64,000 nucleotides of DNA from Eriocheir sinensis (taxonomy: Eukaryota; Arthropoda; Malacostraca; Decapoda; Varunidae): NCBI RefSeq assembly GCF_024679095.1, contig NC_066531.1, positions 4,046,745-4,110,744 on the forward strand, given 5' to 3'. The notes under the pieces are model-generated. The model saw only the letters and a list, made by a program, of their open reading frames with translations, ran no database searches and was not told the origin of the DNA. This document shows positions 60,551 through 64,000 of the stretch, one piece after another. The position numbers and the translations under genes were made by a program. Position 1 is the first letter of the stretch; the number at the start of each line of letters is the position of its first letter.

Positions 60551-62335
60551 TTTTTTCTCTTTTTTACAGCAAAGGAGTACAGAAAAGTTGCCGAAAGGAA
60601 GGTCAATTTCGGGAGGTGTCCTGATACTCCCCTCTTGAAAGAGTTCAAGTCGTAGGCAGGAGGAAATACAGATGAAGGAAGATTGTTCCAGAGTTTACCA
60701 GCGTGAGGGATGAAAGCGTGAAAATGCTGGTTAACTCGTGCGTAAGGGATGTGGACAGTAAAGGGATGAGCTTGAGTAGAAAGTCGTGTGCAGCGGGGCC
60801 GCGGGAGCAGCATTCTGTTAGCAAGTTCAGAAGAGCAGTCAGCGTGAAAATATCGAGAAGATAGAAAGAGAGGCAACAAGGCGACGGAATTTTAAGAGGC
60901 AGAAGACTATCCGTAAGAGGAGGGGAGTTGATGAGACGAAGAGACATAGACTACTCTGTCCAGGAGAGCTGTGTGAGTGAAGCCCCCCCACACGTGAGAT
61001 GCATACTCCATACGAGGGCGGACGAGGAGCGTGTACATGGATAGCAACTGTGCGGGGGAAAAGAACTGGCGGAGACGATACAGAACGCCCACCGTCGAGG
61101 AAGTTGATTTAGTGAGAGAAGAGATGTAAAGTTTCCTGTTAAGATTTTGAGTTAAGGATAGACCGAGGATGTTTAATGTAGAAGATGACAGCTGAGTGTT
61201 GTCGAAGAATATGGGATAGGTGTTTGGAAGATTGTGTCGAGTTGATAGGTGGAGAAATCTGCAGCCTCCCGTCTAGAGTCTTGTAATTCCTGTTGTGAGG
61301 GTGTTCTGTTGAAAAAAGTTGAATAATGCAAAGTAGAGTCGTCGGCGTATTAATGGACAGGACAGTTTGCTGTGGAAAGATCATTGATAAATATCAGAAA
61401 GAGAGTGGGAGACATGACAGAGCCCTGCGAAACATCACTGTTGATAGTTGACCGTTTATCACAGCTGAGATGGAACGGTCGGAAAGGAAACTGAAAATAA
61501 AGAAAGAGAGAAGAATAGAATTCGAATGAGGGCAGTTGAGCGAGCAATGATCTGTCTCACCGAAACGGCTAAGAGAGGATGACCAGGAATCAGTTAAGAA
61601 AGCAAGAAGATCACCAGTAGCACGCCCCTTGCAGAACCCATACTGGAGATCATATAGCACGTCAGAAGTGGATATGCTTATGTATATTCCGGTTAAGGAT
61701 ATATTCAAAGCTTTAGAAAGACAGGAAAGTAAAGCTATAGGGCGGTAGTTTGAGGGATTGGAACGGTCACCCTTCTTAGGCACAGGCTGTATGTAGGCGT
61801 ACTTCCAGCAGGAAGGAAAGGTAGATGTTGACAGGCAGAGACGAAAGAGTTTGACCAGGAAGGGTGTCAGCACAGAAGCACAGTTTTTAAGGACTATAGG
61901 AGGTACTCCACCTGGTCCATAAGCCTTCTGAGAGTTGATGCCAGAGAGGGCATAGAAAACATCATTCTTAAGAATCTAAATAATAGGCATAAAGAAGTCG
62001 AAGGGGGATGGGTATGAGGAATATGCCCAGAATCGTTCAGAGTGGAGTTTTTGGCTAAAGTTTGAGAGAAGACTTCAGCCTTAGAGATAGATATGACGGC
62101 GGTGTTGCCGTCAGGATTAGGGAGAAGAGGGAAAGATGAAGAAGTGAGATTGGAGGATATATTTTTGGCTAGGTGCCTGAAGTCTCTGGAAGAATGAGAA
62201 AGGTTGTGGCATTTTCTATTGATGAAAGTATTTTTGGTGAGTCCAAGAACAGATTTGGCACGATTCCGGGCGGAAATGTAAAGATAATGATTAGCAGGAG
62301 TGCGAAGGCTCTGGTACATGAAGACCAGGTCAGGC
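60551..62335 (-). pseudogene. LINE-A15: endonuclease-linker and reverse transcriptase, minus strand
   Basis: The complement follows LINE-A1 from its YQSLRTPAN equivalent (about 62315) to the 3' tail (60551). Recognisable pieces are [56 protein letters not shown] and FLSDRSISAVINGQ. A segment carrying the DISKAFDRVWH motif is deleted near 61545. The PQG block survives as DVSQGSVMSPTLFL with Val-Ser in place of Val-Pro. Several frameshifts separate the pieces (about 61885, 61390, 61140 and 60930). It covers the same portion as LINE-A1 and is more decayed. A SINE-1-like scrap follows at 62335. Confidence 0.9.
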
Positions 62336-62349
62336 ATCAACCCGGACTT

Positions 62350-62673
62350 TAGATAAACTCTAAAAATGAATAAAGTTGAGCTCCGAGGTTAGCGTTAGCC
62401 AGCGTCGCTAAGAAAAAGTACCTGCATGCTTCATTAAACGAGTTGGTGTAGGGTATTTGTACTTATACATAAAGAGCAGTATGCTGAATAAATCTATTAG
62501 AATATTTTGTCTTAAATATATCGTCAATTTTGTAAACCTTATGACATTTCCGTAGCGGTTTGTATTGACACTTATTTTTTTGTGTGAATAACTGGTATTA
62601 CAAGGAGATAAGCGAGCAACAATATTTAGTTTTTTTGTTTATTGCTTTTTGTTCAATGCTCATGGTGATACTT
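62350..62673. other. Unassigned spacer
   Basis: AT-rich, no supported feature beyond a SINE-like scrap at 62335-62390. Confidence 0.4.
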
Positions 62674-63002
62674 GGGGAGGCGGCGGCTGAGTCGACAGCG
62701 TGACGGCGCCGCGTTCAGGACGACGCGAGTTCAATCCCCGGCCGGTGCCACCAAGCTGGGACTTTTCAGCCGCCGCCGAGTGGCTTAAAACTACCCACAT
62801 GCTGTCCAGAAGACCACCTATCAACCCGGACTGTAGATTCTAGGATTAAAGATGAGCTCCGGGAGGGCAGCATGAGCCAATGCAAGATGGCGCCACTATA
62901 AACACTGGCCTGAGCCACAACGGGCTGGGCCATACCATCAGGCCCCTCCAAATACAAGCCTACCGGCGTCACAGGCGATGTAAAAAAAAAAGAAAAAAAA
63001 AA
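62674..63002 (+). mobile_element. SINE-1 copy o
   Basis: Head GGGGAGGCGGCGGCTGAGTC, box B GAGTTCAATCCCC, full body and an A-rich tail. Confidence 0.88.
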
Positions 63003-63248
63003 CTTTCCTTTGACAGTGTCTTTTCCCCCAACAAAAAAGTGTGATTTACATAAGCAAAGCAGATATACGGTAATAAAAAGTTCAGTAATAAGCTTCTTAT
63101 GTGTTGAAAAAATATTAATATTAAATTTAATAGTGGTAACAACCGTGTTTTTTATTACTATTAAATCCATGCGAGTGTGATCATATCCTTTAATTATATA
63201 GTACATTCCTCACTGTGAGTTGAAAATTTAAACAATTTGTTGTTTCAG
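63003..63248. other. Unassigned spacer
   Basis: AT-rich. Confidence 0.4.
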
Positions 63249-63316
63249 TGTGTGTGTTTATGTGTTTGTGTGTCTGTGTGTGTGTGTGCGCGTGTGTGTG
63301 TGTGTGTGTGTGTGTG
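63249..63316. repeat. (GT)n imperfect
   Basis: GT-rich tract followed by G7. Confidence 0.94.
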
Positions 63317-63329
63317 GTGGGGGGGGCTG

Positions 63330-63501
63330 CCCATTCTTCTTCCTGGTGGGGCCTGATGGTCGGCCCAGCCTGTTCTGGCGCAGGCGAGTGTTTATAGTGG
63401 CGCCACTTTGCATTGCCCCATGCTGCCCTCCCGGAGCTCATCTTTAATCCTAGAATCTAGAGTCCGGGTTGATAGATGGTCTTCTGGACAGCATGTGGGT
63501 A
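63330..63501 (-). mobile_element. SINE-1 3' half
   Basis: TTCTTCCTGGTGGGGCCTG, TTTATAGTGGCGCCAC and GGACAGCATGTGGGTAGTT. The head half is replaced by another SINE. Confidence 0.8.
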
Positions 63502-63773
63502 GTTGCACCGGTAGGCCTTCTTGAAGAGCTTGGTGAACTGTCCCTGTCCGCTAGTGGCGTAGGTGAATGGCTGCAGTGATATATGAACATTGCTTGGTCC
63601 ATGCTGTCCCTCGGTGCTCCTCTTGACCAAAGTCGATAAAGTCAGGGCTGACCGAAGATCTGGACAGCATGTGGGTGATCCTCCGCCACTCGACAGTGAT
63701 TGAATACTCAACTCAATTCTATATACGTCCTAAGGCAACATGTCCCCACGCTGACCATTCTGCCACAGCCTCC
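63502..63773 (-). mobile_element. SINE-1b copy
   Basis: Complement of a diverged tRNA-like head (GAGGCTGTGGCAGAATGGTC) with the same body as 31547 and 58200. Confidence 0.68.
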
Positions 63774-63790
63774 CGCGTGCTTGTCTTTGC

Positions 63791-63793
<3 letters not shown>

Positions 63794-63830
<37 letters not shown>
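63794..63830. repeat. (GT)n
   Basis: Dinucleotide array. Confidence 0.96.
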
Positions 63831-63832
<2 letters not shown>

Positions 63833-64000
63833 TTGTTAACCTAGTTGTATTTATCTAGTTGTAGCTTTACAGGGCCTGGGCTTAGCTCGTGTGGTCCCGT
63901 CTCCGTATCTGTATTTGTCCAACTTTTCCTTAAATTTGTCCAACTTCTCCATAAATTTGTCCAACTTTTCCTTAAATTTGTCCAACTTTTCTTTAAATTT
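63833..64000 (-). mobile_element. Probable CR1-like LINE 3' end, runs off the window
   Basis: The minus strand ends with the ACAACTAGATAAATACAACT repeat, then (AC)n. The upstream block AGACGGGACCACACGAGC is a sequence I associate with decapod LINE 3' ends. This rests on recall, so it is tentative. Confidence 0.45.
63913..64000 (+). repeat. 21-bp tandem repeat, about 4 units
   Basis: Unit TTGTCCAACTTTTCCTTAAA plus one base, continuing past the window edge. Confidence 0.9.

Overview
The window is nuclear DNA of a decapod crustacean, most likely a brachyuran crab. This is an inference from three things: very dense (AC)n, (TA)n and (CT)n microsatellites, arthropod-type CCTAA/TTAGG repeats, and non-LTR retrotransposons and tRNA-derived SINEs of types I recognise from decapod genomes. 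I find no convincing host protein-coding gene, no rRNA and no stand-alone tRNA gene. Nearly every recognisable coding stretch belongs to a broken transposable element, so the window reads as gene-poor, repeat-saturated intergenic (or long intronic) sequence.

Layout. 1-3.0 kb: a TTAA-flanked MITE with a 35-bp minisatellite (PB1), a TA-type MITE, a CTAAGTC MITE with 8-bp target duplication, and a GCCCCGTTCACA MITE. 3.5-7.8 kb: the best Jockey/I-like LINE (LINE-A, about 2.3 kb with a 501-codon RT frame) between long dinucleotide arrays. 8.5-13.5 kb: SINEs with (AC)n tails, and a second LINE (LINE-B) split by an antisense LINE-A. 13.9-18.7 kb: MITEs, LINE 3' fragments, and a SINE split by a Charlie-like hAT. 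19.2-20.7 kb: a decayed LINE-A holding two inverted copies of a TTAA MITE that itself carries reverse-transcriptase sequence. 21.8-28 kb: PB1 copies, one with an internal telomere-like array, plus several foldback elements. 28.3-36 kb: CR1-like 3' ends, a complete non-autonomous hAT with intact 8-bp duplication, a Tigger-like MITE and long (TA)n. 36-39.1 kb: a CR1-like RT 3' half and SINEs. 39.1-42.4 kb: a reverse-strand LINE (LINE-F) interrupted by five MITEs, four of which leave the reading frame intact when removed conceptually. 42.4-45.1 kb: SINE/(AC)n mosaics and LINE fragments. 45.1-48.3 kb: a FLYWCH + MULE transposase pseudogene lying between inverted arrays of a 15-bp minisatellite, itself interrupted by PB1. 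49.8-53.4 kb: a DUF4371-type hAT transposase pseudogene and a CR1-like LINE, both on the minus strand. 53.6-64 kb: decayed LINE-A copies, many SINE-1 copies (one with an 8-fold 35-bp internal expansion) and short minisatellites.

How the parts interact: this is a nested record of insertions. TTAA (piggyBac-type), TA (mariner-type), TWA (PIF/Harbinger-like), 8-bp (hAT or other) and LINE/SINE insertions repeatedly land in each other. LINE and SINE 3' ends recurrently abut microsatellites, suggesting retroposon tails seed the simple repeats. The items most worth following are the MULE bounded by minisatellite arms, the RT-carrying TTAA MITE, telomere-like arrays inside PB1, and the multiply interrupted LINE-F. 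Superfamily names rest on motifs, termini and target duplications read by eye; no database search was possible.
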